Assembly: GCF_001513975.1 (NCBI RefSeq)
Contig: NZ_KQ947990.1
Coordinates: 242,095-306,094 of the forward strand
DNA length: 64,000 nt
Reading direction: 5' to 3'
From: Streptomyces curacoi
GTDB lineage: Bacteria > Actinomycetota > Actinomycetes > Streptomycetales > Streptomycetaceae
Shown in pieces: positions 24,468-31,542 of the stretch (positions are counted from its first letter, which is position 1; each line of letters starts with the position of its first letter). The notes beneath the pieces are model-generated. The model saw only the letters and a list, made by a program, of their open reading frames with translations. It ran no database searches and had not been told where the DNA came from. Made by a program: the position numbers and the translations under genes.

Positions 24468-25517
24468 ATGCGAGGCGTGGTCTTCGACGGGCAGCAGGTC
24501 CAGGTCGTGGACGATCTGGAGGTGCGGGATCCGGGGCCCGGGGAGGTGCTGGTCGCGATTTCGGCGGCCGGGCTGTGCCACAGCGATCTGTCTGTGGTGG
24601 ACGGGACCATACCTTTCCCCGTTCCTGTGGTGCTGGGCCATGAGGGGGCGGGGGTGGTGGAGGCCGTGGGCGCCGGGGTCACCCATGTCGGGCCCGGGGA
24701 CCATGTCGCCCTGTCCACGCTCGCCAACTGCGGTGCGTGCGCCGAGTGCGACCGGGGACGGCCGACGATGTGCCGGCAGGCGATCGGGCGGCCGGGGCGG
24801 CCGTTCCGGCGGGGCGGGCAGGCGGTGTACCAGTTCGCGTCCAACTCCGCCTTCGCCGAACGGACCGTGGTGAAGGCGGTCCAGGCGGTGCGCGTGCCGG
24901 AGGACATCCCCCTGCCGTCCGCCGCGTTGATCGGATGCGGGGTGCTGACCGGGGTGGGTGCCGTGCTGAACCGGGCGCGGGTCGACCGCGGGGACCGGGT
25001 GGTCGTGATCGGCGCGGGCGGGATCGGGCTCAACGTCATCCAGGGGGCTCGGATCGCGGGGGCGCTGCGGATCGTGGCCGTGGACGCCAATCCGGCGAAG
25101 GAGGCGGTGGCGCGGCAGTTCGGGGCGACCGACTTCCTGACCTCGGTGGAGGGGGTGCGGGAGCTGCTGCCCGAGGGGGCGGACCACGCCTTCGAGTGCG
25201 TGGGGCGCGTCGAGTTGATCCGGGCTGCCGTCGATCTGCTCGACCGGCACGGGCAGGCGGTGCTTCTCGGAGTGCCGGCGGCCACGGCCGAGGCGTCCTT
25301 CCGCGTCTCCTCGATGTACCTGGACAAGTCGATCCTCGGGTGCCGGTACGGGTCGTCGCGGCCCCAGCGCGACATCGCGCTGTATGCCGAGCTGTACCGT
25401 GCGGGGCGGTTGCTGCTGGACGAACTGGTGACGGCGACGTATCCGGTGGAGGACTTCGAGAAGGCCCGGGCGGACGCGGAGGCGGGGCGGGTGGCGCGCG
25501 GGGTGCTGACGTTCTGA
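24468..25517 (+). CDS. zinc-dependent alcohol dehydrogenase (MDR family)
   Basis: About 349 residues. Catalytic zinc ligands are in GLCHSDL (Cys near 37) and LGHEGAG (His near 58); the structural zinc has four cysteines in CGACAECDRGRPTMC (about 87-101). The NAD-binding loop is VVIGAGGIGLNVIQ (about 177-190). It is most like NAD/mycothiol-dependent alcohol or formaldehyde dehydrogenases of the MDR type. ATG 24468 is favoured over the GTG before it because GAGGGGG is seven bases upstream. It would oxidise an alcohol intermediate in the same operon as the two genes before it. Confidence 0.92.
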   Translation: MRGVVFDGQQVQVVDDLEVRDPGPGEVLVAISAAGLCHSDLSVVDGTIPFPVPVVLGHEGAGVVEAVGAGVTHVGPGDHVALSTLANCGACAECDRGRPTMCRQAIGRPGRPFRRGGQAVYQFASNSAFAERTVVKAVQAVRVPEDIPLPSAALIGCGVLTGVGAVLNRARVDRGDRVVVIGAGGIGLNVIQGARIAGALRIVAVDANPAKEAVARQFGATDFLTSVEGVRELLPEGADHAFECVGRVELIRAAVDLLDRHGQAVLLGVPAATAEASFRVSSMYLDKSILGCRYGSSRPQRDIALYAELYRAGRLLLDELVTATYPVEDFEKARADAEAGRVARGVLTF

Positions 25518-25640
25518 GCGCTGCGGCCCGGACGGGGACCGGGACGGGACGGGCGTGGGGGCGGGGACGCGGTCGCGAGTGCCGGGTGCGCGGTGTCGGG
25601 AGCGCGGTGTCGGGAACGGCGGCCGGAGCGCTGCCGGCGG

Positions 25641-25720
25641 GTGTGGGCAAGCGGGGGTCAGGTGTGGGCAGGGGGTCAGGTGTGGGCAACCGGGGTCAGG
25701 TGTGGGCAGGCGGGTGTCAG
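25641..25720. repeat. tandem 18-21 bp repeat, four copies
   Basis: Units start GTGTGGGCA and end GGGTCAG or TGTCAG: 25641-25661, 25662-25679, 25680-25699 and 25700-25720, with a decayed fifth. They fill the space between the convergent alcohol dehydrogenase and AraC-type genes and touch the AraC stop codon. Confidence 0.8.
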
Positions 25721-26805
25721 GCGTGGGCGTCGGCGTCCCGGTGGTGCCCGGAGCCGTCGCCGCCGATGCGGAAGGTACGCCGATAGGTGGTCGGCGTGAC
25801 CCCGAGTGCGGCCTGCAGGTGCTGGCGCATCGACTGGGCCGTGCCGAAGCCGGCGTCCCTGGCCACCTGGTCCACGGAGAGGTCGGTGGACTCCAGGAGG
25901 TGGCGGGCGCGTTCGACGCGCTGCTGGGTGAGCCACTGGCCGGGGCTGATGCCGACCTCCTCGCGGAAGCGGCGGGTGAAGGTGCGGACCGACATGGCCT
26001 CCTGGTCGGCCATGTCCCGCAGCTGGATCGGCTCGTGCAGGCGGCCCAGGGCCCAGGCGCGGGCCGTGGTCGTGGACGCCTGCTGCGGATCGGGGACCGG
26101 GCGGTGGATGTACTGGGCCTGGCCGCCGTCCCGGTGGGGCGGTACGACCGTGCGGCGGGCCACGTCGTTGGCGATCGCCGTGCCGTGGTCGCGGCGGACC
26201 ATGTGCAGGCACAGGTCGATCCCCGCGGCGACCCCGGCCGAGGTGAGCACGTCGCCGTCGTCGATGAACAGGACGTCCGCGTCGACCTTGATCCTCGGGA
26301 ACAGCCGCTGGAAACGCTCGGCGTCGGCCCAGTGCGTGGTGGCCGGGCGGCCGTCGAGGTGGCCGGCGGCGGCGAGGACGTAGACGCCGGTGCAGATGGA
26401 GGCGAGCCGGGTGCCGGGGCGGATGTGCGCGAGCGCGGCGGCCAGTTCGTCGGTCAGGACGCCCTCGTCGAAGACCGGGCCGAGTTCGTAGGACGCCGGG
26501 ACGATCACGGTGTCGGCGGTGGCCAGGGTCTCCGGGCCGTTGGCGACGTGGATGGCGAAGTCGGCGTCGGTCTCGACCGGGCCCGGCGGCCGGATCGAGC
26601 AGGTCACGACCTCGTACAGGTGCCGCCCCCGCGCGTCCTTGGGGCGGCCGAAGATGCGGTGCGGGATGCCGAGTTCGAAGGGGAGGAGGCCGTCCAGGGC
26701 GAGGACGGCGACACGGTGCGGACGGAAGGGTTCCTGCTGGGCGCGCGCCGCGCCGGTGGCCGTGTCCGTGGCACGATCCGTATCCGTGGTCCGCTCCGTG
26801 TCCAT
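25717..26805 (-). CDS. GlxA-type AraC-family transcriptional regulator
   Basis: 362 residues. Residues about 30-200 form a DJ-1/PfpI-like domain (VAVLALDGLLPFELGIPHR, LASICTGVYVLAAAGHLDG with the elbow Cys), which senses an unknown ligand. Residues about 245-345 carry two AraC HTHs (MSVRTFTRRFREEVGISPG, STDLSVDQVARDAGFGTAQ). The N-terminal 25 residues are Thr/Asp-rich filler. It is divergent from the MFS gene 72 bases away, which it very likely regulates. Confidence 0.9.
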   Translation of the reverse strand: MDTERTTDTDRATDTATGAARAQQEPFRPHRVAVLALDGLLPFELGIPHRIFGRPKDARGRHLYEVVTCSIRPPGPVETDADFAIHVANGPETLATADTVIVPASYELGPVFDEGVLTDELAAALAHIRPGTRLASICTGVYVLAAAGHLDGRPATTHWADAERFQRLFPRIKVDADVLFIDDGDVLTSAGVAAGIDLCLHMVRRDHGTAIANDVARRTVVPPHRDGGQAQYIHRPVPDPQQASTTTARAWALGRLHEPIQLRDMADQEAMSVRTFTRRFREEVGISPGQWLTQQRVERARHLLESTDLSVDQVARDAGFGTAQSMRQHLQAALGVTPTTYRRTFRIGGDGSGHHRDADAHA

Positions 26806-26876
26806 GGCCCGATCCTAGCGAATGATGTCCTTCGGGCCAGTGGATCCGAGCTCGCGCAAGGCTGAAGCTCGTTGAC

Positions 26877-28190
26877 GTGACGCAGACAACCGACGCCGCA
26901 GCCGCCGTAGCAGCAACCCCGCCCGCACAGCGACATCGCATCCACCGTGCCTGGTTCGTCGCCGCCGTCACCTTCGTGACGATCATCGGCGCAGCCGCCT
27001 TCCGTTCGCTGCCCGGTCTGCTGATCGACCCCCTGCACCAGGAGTTCGACTGGTCGCGCGGCACGATCAGCGCGGCGGTCTCGATCAACCTGGCCCTCTA
27101 CGGGCTCACGGCGCCCTTCGCGGCCGCGCTGATGGACCGCTTCGGCATCCGGCGCGTGGTCGCGGTCGCCCTGACGGTGATCGCGCTCGGTTCCGGGTCC
27201 ACCGTGTGGATGACGTCGGCCTGGCAGCTGATGCTCTGCTGGGGGCTGCTCGTGGGCCTCGGCGCCGGTTCGATGGCGCTGGCCTTCGCGGCCACGGTCA
27301 CCAACCGCTGGTTCACCGAACGCCGCGGACTGGTGTCCGGCATCCTCACGGCGGCCTCCGCCTCCGGCCAGCTGATCTTCCTCCCCCTGCTGTCCTGGAT
27401 CGTCTCCGAGTACCAGTGGCGCCCGGCCGCGGTCACGGTGGCGCTCGCGGCGCTGGTCGTCGTCCCCTTCGTATGGCTGCTGCTGCGCGACCACCCGGCG
27501 GACGTGGGGCTGAAGCCGTACGGAGCGAAGGAGTTCGTGCCGAAGCCGGCGCCCGTGCCGGGGGCCGCGCGCCGCGCGGTGAGGGTGCTCCTGTCGGCGA
27601 TGCGCACCGGCCCGTTCTGGCTCCTCGCCGGCACCTTCGCGATCTGCGGCGCCTCGACGAACGGCCTGATCCAGACCCACTTCATCCCCGCCGCCCACGA
27701 CCACGGCATGCCCGTCACGGCTGCCGCCTCGCTGCTCGCGGTCATCGGCGTCTTCGACGTCCTCGGCACGATCGCCTCCGGCTGGCTGACCGACCGCTTC
27801 GAGTCGCGCCGCCTGCTGGCCGTGTACTACGCCTTCCGCGGCGTATCGCTGCTCTTCCTGCCGATGCTGCTCGCCCTCGTCTCCTCCGGCGTCCACCTGC
27901 CGATGGTGTTCTTCGTCGTCCTCTACGGCCTCGACTGGGTCGCCACGGTGCCGCCCACCATGGCCCTGTGCCGGGAGCACTACGGCGACGACAGCGCGAT
28001 CGTCTTCGGCTGGGTCCTCGCCTCCCACCAGGTCGGCGCCGCGCTGGTGGCCTTCCTCGGCGGGGTCGCGCGGGACGTCTTCGGTACGTACGACATGGTC
28101 TGGTACGCGTCGGGGGCGCTGTGCGCGGCGGCGGCGCTGATGGCGCTGGTGATCCGGCGGCGGACGGCTCCTGTGACGATGGCGGCCTAG
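26877..28190 (+). CDS. MFS transporter, monocarboxylate/oxalate type
   Basis: 437 residues, twelve predicted membrane helices in two blocks with a cytosolic loop near residues 205-235. The inter-helix motif AALMDRFGIRRV and LTDRFESRRLL are the MFS A-motifs. Closest in feel to OxlT/MCT-like carriers (RSLPGLLIDPLHQEFDWSRG near residue 45 is typical). It probably moves a small carboxylate across the plasma membrane. Followed by an overlapping LUD gene; both are likely under the AraC regulator. Confidence 0.9.
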   Translation: MTQTTDAAAAVAATPPAQRHRIHRAWFVAAVTFVTIIGAAAFRSLPGLLIDPLHQEFDWSRGTISAAVSINLALYGLTAPFAAALMDRFGIRRVVAVALTVIALGSGSTVWMTSAWQLMLCWGLLVGLGAGSMALAFAATVTNRWFTERRGLVSGILTAASASGQLIFLPLLSWIVSEYQWRPAAVTVALAALVVVPFVWLLLRDHPADVGLKPYGAKEFVPKPAPVPGAARRAVRVLLSAMRTGPFWLLAGTFAICGASTNGLIQTHFIPAAHDHGMPVTAAASLLAVIGVFDVLGTIASGWLTDRFESRRLLAVYYAFRGVSLLFLPMLLALVSSGVHLPMVFFVVLYGLDWVATVPPTMALCREHYGDDSAIVFGWVLASHQVGAALVAFLGGVARDVFGTYDMVWYASGALCAAAALMALVIRRRTAPVTMAA

Positions 28191-28864
28191 AGGGCGGGCC
28201 GGACGCCGACACCACCCCGCTGGCGGGTTCGGCGCCCGGCCGCGACGCTCAGGCCGACGACTTCAGCGCACCGGCGTCCGCCGAACAACTGGACCGGGCG
28301 ATCGCGGCGCTGCGGGCGAACGGCTTCACCGCAGAACTGCTCGACGACGCCGCAGCGGCCCGCGCCCGCATCAAGGATCTGATACCGGAGGGCGCAGGCG
28401 TGTTCACCGGGGCCAGTGAGACGCTCCGGCTCTCCGGCATCGCGCAGGACATCGAAACGGGCGACCGCTACCAGGCCATCCGGCCGCGCGTGCTGAAGAT
28501 GGACCGCGCCACGGAGTTCGACGAGATCCGCCGGCTGATGGCCACCCCCGATGTCCTCGTTGCCCGCGTCGCGGCCGTCACCGAAACCGGCTCGCTCGTC
28601 ATCGCCTCGGGCAGCGGCAGCCAGCTGCCCGCCTCCGCCGGCGGCGCCGCGAGGGCGATCTGGGTCGTCGGGGCGCAGAAGGTGGTGCCCGACCTGAGCA
28701 CCGCACTGCGCCGGGTCGAAGAGCACGCCCTTCCGTTGGAGACCGCGCGCGCCCAGGCGGTCTACGGGCAGCCGAGCGCGGTCAACCGTCTACTTGTCCT
28801 CAACGCCGAGCCGCAGCCCGGGCGCGCCACCGTCCTGCTGCTGCGCGAGGCCATCGGATTCTGA
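28121..28864 (+). CDS. LUD-domain (LutC-like) protein overlapping the MFS gene
   Basis: The domain from about 28260 to the stop (PASAEQLDRAIAALRANGF, GAGVFTGASETLRLSGI, VTETGSLVIASGSGSQLP, LREAIGF) is a clear LUD/LutC-type fold of lactate-utilisation proteins, about 200 residues. No ATG, GTG or TTG exists in frame between the MFS stop and this domain. The nearest is GTG 28121, 70 bases inside the MFS gene and four bases after GGGGG, giving 247 residues with an odd Gly-rich lead. So the real start is either this one, a rare CTG near 28220, or an upstream frameshift. Function is probably a partner in lactate or carboxylate oxidation. Confidence 0.8.
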   Translation: MRGGGADGAGDPAADGSCDDGGLEGGPDADTTPLAGSAPGRDAQADDFSAPASAEQLDRAIAALRANGFTAELLDDAAAARARIKDLIPEGAGVFTGASETLRLSGIAQDIETGDRYQAIRPRVLKMDRATEFDEIRRLMATPDVLVARVAAVTETGSLVIASGSGSQLPASAGGAARAIWVVGAQKVVPDLSTALRRVEEHALPLETARAQAVYGQPSAVNRLLVLNAEPQPGRATVLLLREAIGF

Positions 28865-28948
28865 CTTCCCGCGCGGTGCGGGCGTCGGAACGTGCCCGCC
28901 CCTGTGCGGGTGCTGCCGCGCCCAGTACTCCGGGGGGGGGCTGGGCGA

Positions 28949-29605
28949 TCAGGCGCCGGAGCCGGGTGAGAACGGCAACGGCCCACGCGTGATGGGGGCG
29001 GCCTGGAGGAACCGTCCCTTGTGGAACAGCAGCGGTGGCTCGTCGGCGTCGTTCGCGCCCAGGGCGTCCACATGTCCTACGACGATGAGGTGGTCGCCGC
29101 CCGTGTGCACCGCGTGGATCGTGCAGTCGATCCACGCGAGCGTGCCCGCGAGGCGCGGGGAGCCGGACGCGGGGGCCGCGTCGTAGCTGACGCCCGCGAA
29201 CTTGTCGGCGCCGCTCACCGCGAAGGCGCGGCACAGCTCGCCCTGGCCGGCGCTCAGGACGTTGACGCAGAAGACGCCCGCGCGGGCGATGCGCGGCCAT
29301 GTCGTGGACGTACGGCCGACCATGAAGGCGACCAGGGGCGGGTCGAGGGAGAGGGAGGAGAAGGACTGGCAGGCGAAACCGGCGGGGGCGGGGGCCTGAG
29401 GGTCGTCGTCGGTGGCCGGTGCCGTGACAACGGCCACGCCCGTCGCGAAGTTCCCGAGCACCCGCCGGAACTCGGCCTGTCCGACCGGCGCCCGCTCGTC
29501 CTCGCCGACGCACCGCAGCGCCGGGCGCGGTACCGCTGCCACGGGCGGCGTGTCGGCCGACCTGAGGTAGCGGACGGCGGCGGCCGCCATTCCTGCGTGT
29601 CCCAT
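28949..29605 (-). CDS. flavin reductase (HsaB-like)
   Basis: About 218 residues. The flavin-binding region reads FRRVLGNFATGVAVVTAP, AGFACQSFSSLSLDPPLVAFMV and FCVNVLSAGQ, with the C-terminal GGDHLIVVGHVDAL motif. It supplies reduced FMN/FAD to a partner oxygenase, as HsaB does for HsaA in steroid ring opening. Three starts are possible (ATG 29617, 29605, 29590); 29605 is a compromise. A perfect operator copy lies 18 bases upstream, so it belongs to the regulon. No HsaA-type oxygenase lies next to it; the LLM protein at 63295 is a different type. Confidence 0.87.
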   Translation of the reverse strand: MGHAGMAAAAVRYLRSADTPPVAAVPRPALRCVGEDERAPVGQAEFRRVLGNFATGVAVVTAPATDDDPQAPAPAGFACQSFSSLSLDPPLVAFMVGRTSTTWPRIARAGVFCVNVLSAGQGELCRAFAVSGADKFAGVSYDAAPASGSPRLAGTLAWIDCTIHAVHTGGDHLIVVGHVDALGANDADEPPLLFHKGRFLQAAPITRGPLPFSPGSGA

Positions 29606-29622
29606 CACGGCACCCATTGAAG

Positions 29623-29637
29623 CTGACGGTATGTCAG
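29623..29637. promoter_or_regulatory. shared operator copy 4 (perfect)
   Basis: CTGACGGTATGTCAG, followed by ATT. It sits between the divergent flavin reductase and the membrane protein gene, closer to the reductase start. Confidence 0.8.
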
Positions 29638-29687
29638 ATTGGAAGGGGTGTGCGGGAAGGCCGCAAACCCCGGCGTACCCTGCGCGT

Positions 29688-30668
29688 ATGGGGCGGGAAA
29701 GCACAGGGCGGGGTGACGGTTCGGGCGGCCGGGAGGGTGACAGACCCGACGGCCCGGGCCGGCCGTACGCCGATCTGAACGCGGCTGCCGCGGCGTCCGC
29801 GTTCCAGCTTCCGGCGATCGGTCTGATCTGGTGGATCGGGAACCAGCTGGGCGACGACTACGGCACCAGCGTGTACGGCTTTTTCGTCCTTTTCGGCCTC
29901 GCCTGTCTCCTCGTCATCGCGCCACTGGTGCTGCCGGTTGTCGGCCTCGTGCACGCGATCGTCCACATCATGCCGGCGGACTTCCTCGCGCGCGCCGCCG
30001 TGCGCCACGCGCGCGGGCCGAGATGGGCCTGGCACCTGGTGTGCACGGCACTGCTCGGCGTGGGTTGGGCGGGACTCACCGCCCTGCTGTACGGCTGGAC
30101 GTTCGGCGTCACGGCACCACTGTTCGCGGCCCTCGGTGTCCTGCCCGTGCTCGGCCTCGCGTACCTGCGCAGGCGCAGACGGATCACGGGACGGCCGTGG
30201 GGGGCGTGGCTGCCTTCGCTGATCGCGTCGGTCGGGCTGTTCCTGCTGGTCTTCGTCGGTGGGGTGCTGGCCACGGTCACCGGGCTGGTCAAGGACTACG
30301 AGCCCCCTGTGCTGTCCGCCGAGCAGCTCGCCGGTGACTGGCGCGGTGACCACGGCGCGGTGTTGCGGCTGCGTCCGGACGGGCATGCCGAGCTGACGAA
30401 GGTGCCGTCGCAGCCGGAGTACTACGACGACTCGGCGGATCCGCCGAACCCGGTCTTCACCCGCTGCGACGGCACCGGCAGCTGGGACCTCCGCAGGGAC
30501 GATCCGGACGGCGACAGCGAACGGGACGGCGTCCTCGTACGCCTGCGCGGTGGCTGTGGGGACGACACGTACTGGATGATCGGCGGCACCGCCGCCAAGC
30601 CCGAGCTGTTTGTGCTGTTCGGTGACCCGGACGCGGCGGAGCTGCGGATCCTGAAGCGGGACTCCTGA
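29688..30668 (+). CDS. multi-pass membrane protein of unknown function
   Basis: 326 residues from ATG 29688. Hydrophobic helices near residues 35-55, 65-90, 115-135, 140-160 and 180-205 give about five membrane passes. The last 110 residues are polar and begin with SAEQLAGDWRGDHGAVLRL, ending DTYWMIGGTAAKPELFVLFG, which looks like a small extracytoplasmic lipocalin/META-type beta domain. I do not recognise the family. It shares the intergenic operator with the flavin reductase, but its promoter could be independent. Confidence 0.75.
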   Translation: MGRESTGRGDGSGGREGDRPDGPGRPYADLNAAAAASAFQLPAIGLIWWIGNQLGDDYGTSVYGFFVLFGLACLLVIAPLVLPVVGLVHAIVHIMPADFLARAAVRHARGPRWAWHLVCTALLGVGWAGLTALLYGWTFGVTAPLFAALGVLPVLGLAYLRRRRRITGRPWGAWLPSLIASVGLFLLVFVGGVLATVTGLVKDYEPPVLSAEQLAGDWRGDHGAVLRLRPDGHAELTKVPSQPEYYDDSADPPNPVFTRCDGTGSWDLRRDDPDGDSERDGVLVRLRGGCGDDTYWMIGGTAAKPELFVLFGDPDAAELRILKRDS

Positions 30669-30671
30669 GGA

Positions 30672-31541
30672 TCACCGCCCCTCGTACTCGGCGCTCCTGC
30701 GCTCCACGAAACTCGCCACCCCTTCCCGCGCATCCCGCGTCGTCATGTTGATCTCCTGCGCGGCCGCCTCCGCGGCGAAGGCGGTGGCGCGGTCGGTGTC
30801 GAGGGAGGCGTTGACGAGCTGCTTGGTGAGGGCGAGCGCGCGGGTCGGGCCGGCGGCGAGGCGTGCGGCCCACTCGCGGGCCGTCTTGTCCAACTCGCCG
30901 TCCGGCAGGACCCGGTTGACCAGGCCGAGGCGCTCCGCGTCCGCGGCGGTGAGCGCGTCGCCGAAGAACATCAGCTCCTTCGCCCGCTGGGGGCCGATGA
31001 GGCGGGGCAGGAGATAGGCGCCGCCGCCGTCGGGGACGAGGCCGCGGCGTACGAACACCTCGATGAACTTCGCCGATTCGGCGGCCAGGACCAGGTCGCA
31101 GGCGAACGCGAGATGGGCGCCGAGGCCGGCCGCGGTGCCGTTCACCGCCGCGATCACCGGTTTCTCGCAGTCCAGCACGGCCGCGACCAGCCGCTGGGCG
31201 CCGAGCCGGATCGTGCGGGCGACGTCGCCGGGTACCCGCTCCCCGGCCGCCGCCCCGCCCCGCAGATCCGCCCCGGCGCAGAAACCGCGGCCCGTGCCGG
31301 TCAGCACGACGGCCCGGACCCGGGGGTCGGCGGAGGCGTCGGCGAGCAGCTGGATGAGGCGTTCGCGCTGGTCAGGGGTGAGGGCGTTGAGGGATTCGGG
31401 GCGGTTGAGGGCGATGCGGCAGACCTGGTTGTCAGTGGCCTGCTGTACCAATGACTCAACGGAGTTTTTGGGCTCACGGGGGGAATCGGGCATGTTCATC
31501 TCGGCATCGGCATCGGCATCGGCATCGGCAGAGGCAGCCAT
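30672..31541 (-). CDS. enoyl-CoA hydratase/isomerase
   Basis: 289 residues, crotonase fold. CoA oxyanion loops GRGFCAGADLRGG (about 84-96) and AAVNGTAAGLGAHLAFACDL (about 133-152), and the FVRRGLVPDGGGAYLLPRL segment where the catalytic Glu is replaced by Asp/Gly. It hydrates or isomerises an enoyl-CoA. ATG 31541 lies one base after the stop of the CoA synthetase gene, so they are coupled. The N-terminus carries (DA)n from a hexanucleotide repeat (31505-31535); Met15 (31499) could be the true start. Confidence 0.9.
   Translation of the reverse strand: MAASADADADADAEMNMPDSPREPKNSVESLVQQATDNQVCRIALNRPESLNALTPDQRERLIQLLADASADPRVRAVVLTGTGRGFCAGADLRGGAAAGERVPGDVARTIRLGAQRLVAAVLDCEKPVIAAVNGTAAGLGAHLAFACDLVLAAESAKFIEVFVRRGLVPDGGGAYLLPRLIGPQRAKELMFFGDALTAADAERLGLVNRVLPDGELDKTAREWAARLAAGPTRALALTKQLVNASLDTDRATAFAAEAAAQEINMTTRDAREGVASFVERRSAEYEGR
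31505..31535. repeat. hexanucleotide repeat (GCATCG)n within gene start
   Basis: About five tandem copies of CGGCAT, coding Asp-Ala repeats at the N-terminus of the enoyl-CoA hydratase. Copy-number change keeps the frame but alters the length between the two alternative start codons. Confidence 0.7.
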
Positions 31542-31542
31542 G

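Noticed and set aside
21252..25250. A 1332-codon minus-strand frame running through the SDR, dehydrogenase and alcohol dehydrogenase genes
   Set aside because: Only its last 308 codons (21252-22178) have a domain and ribosome site; the rest is antisense to three well-supported genes and has shadow composition.
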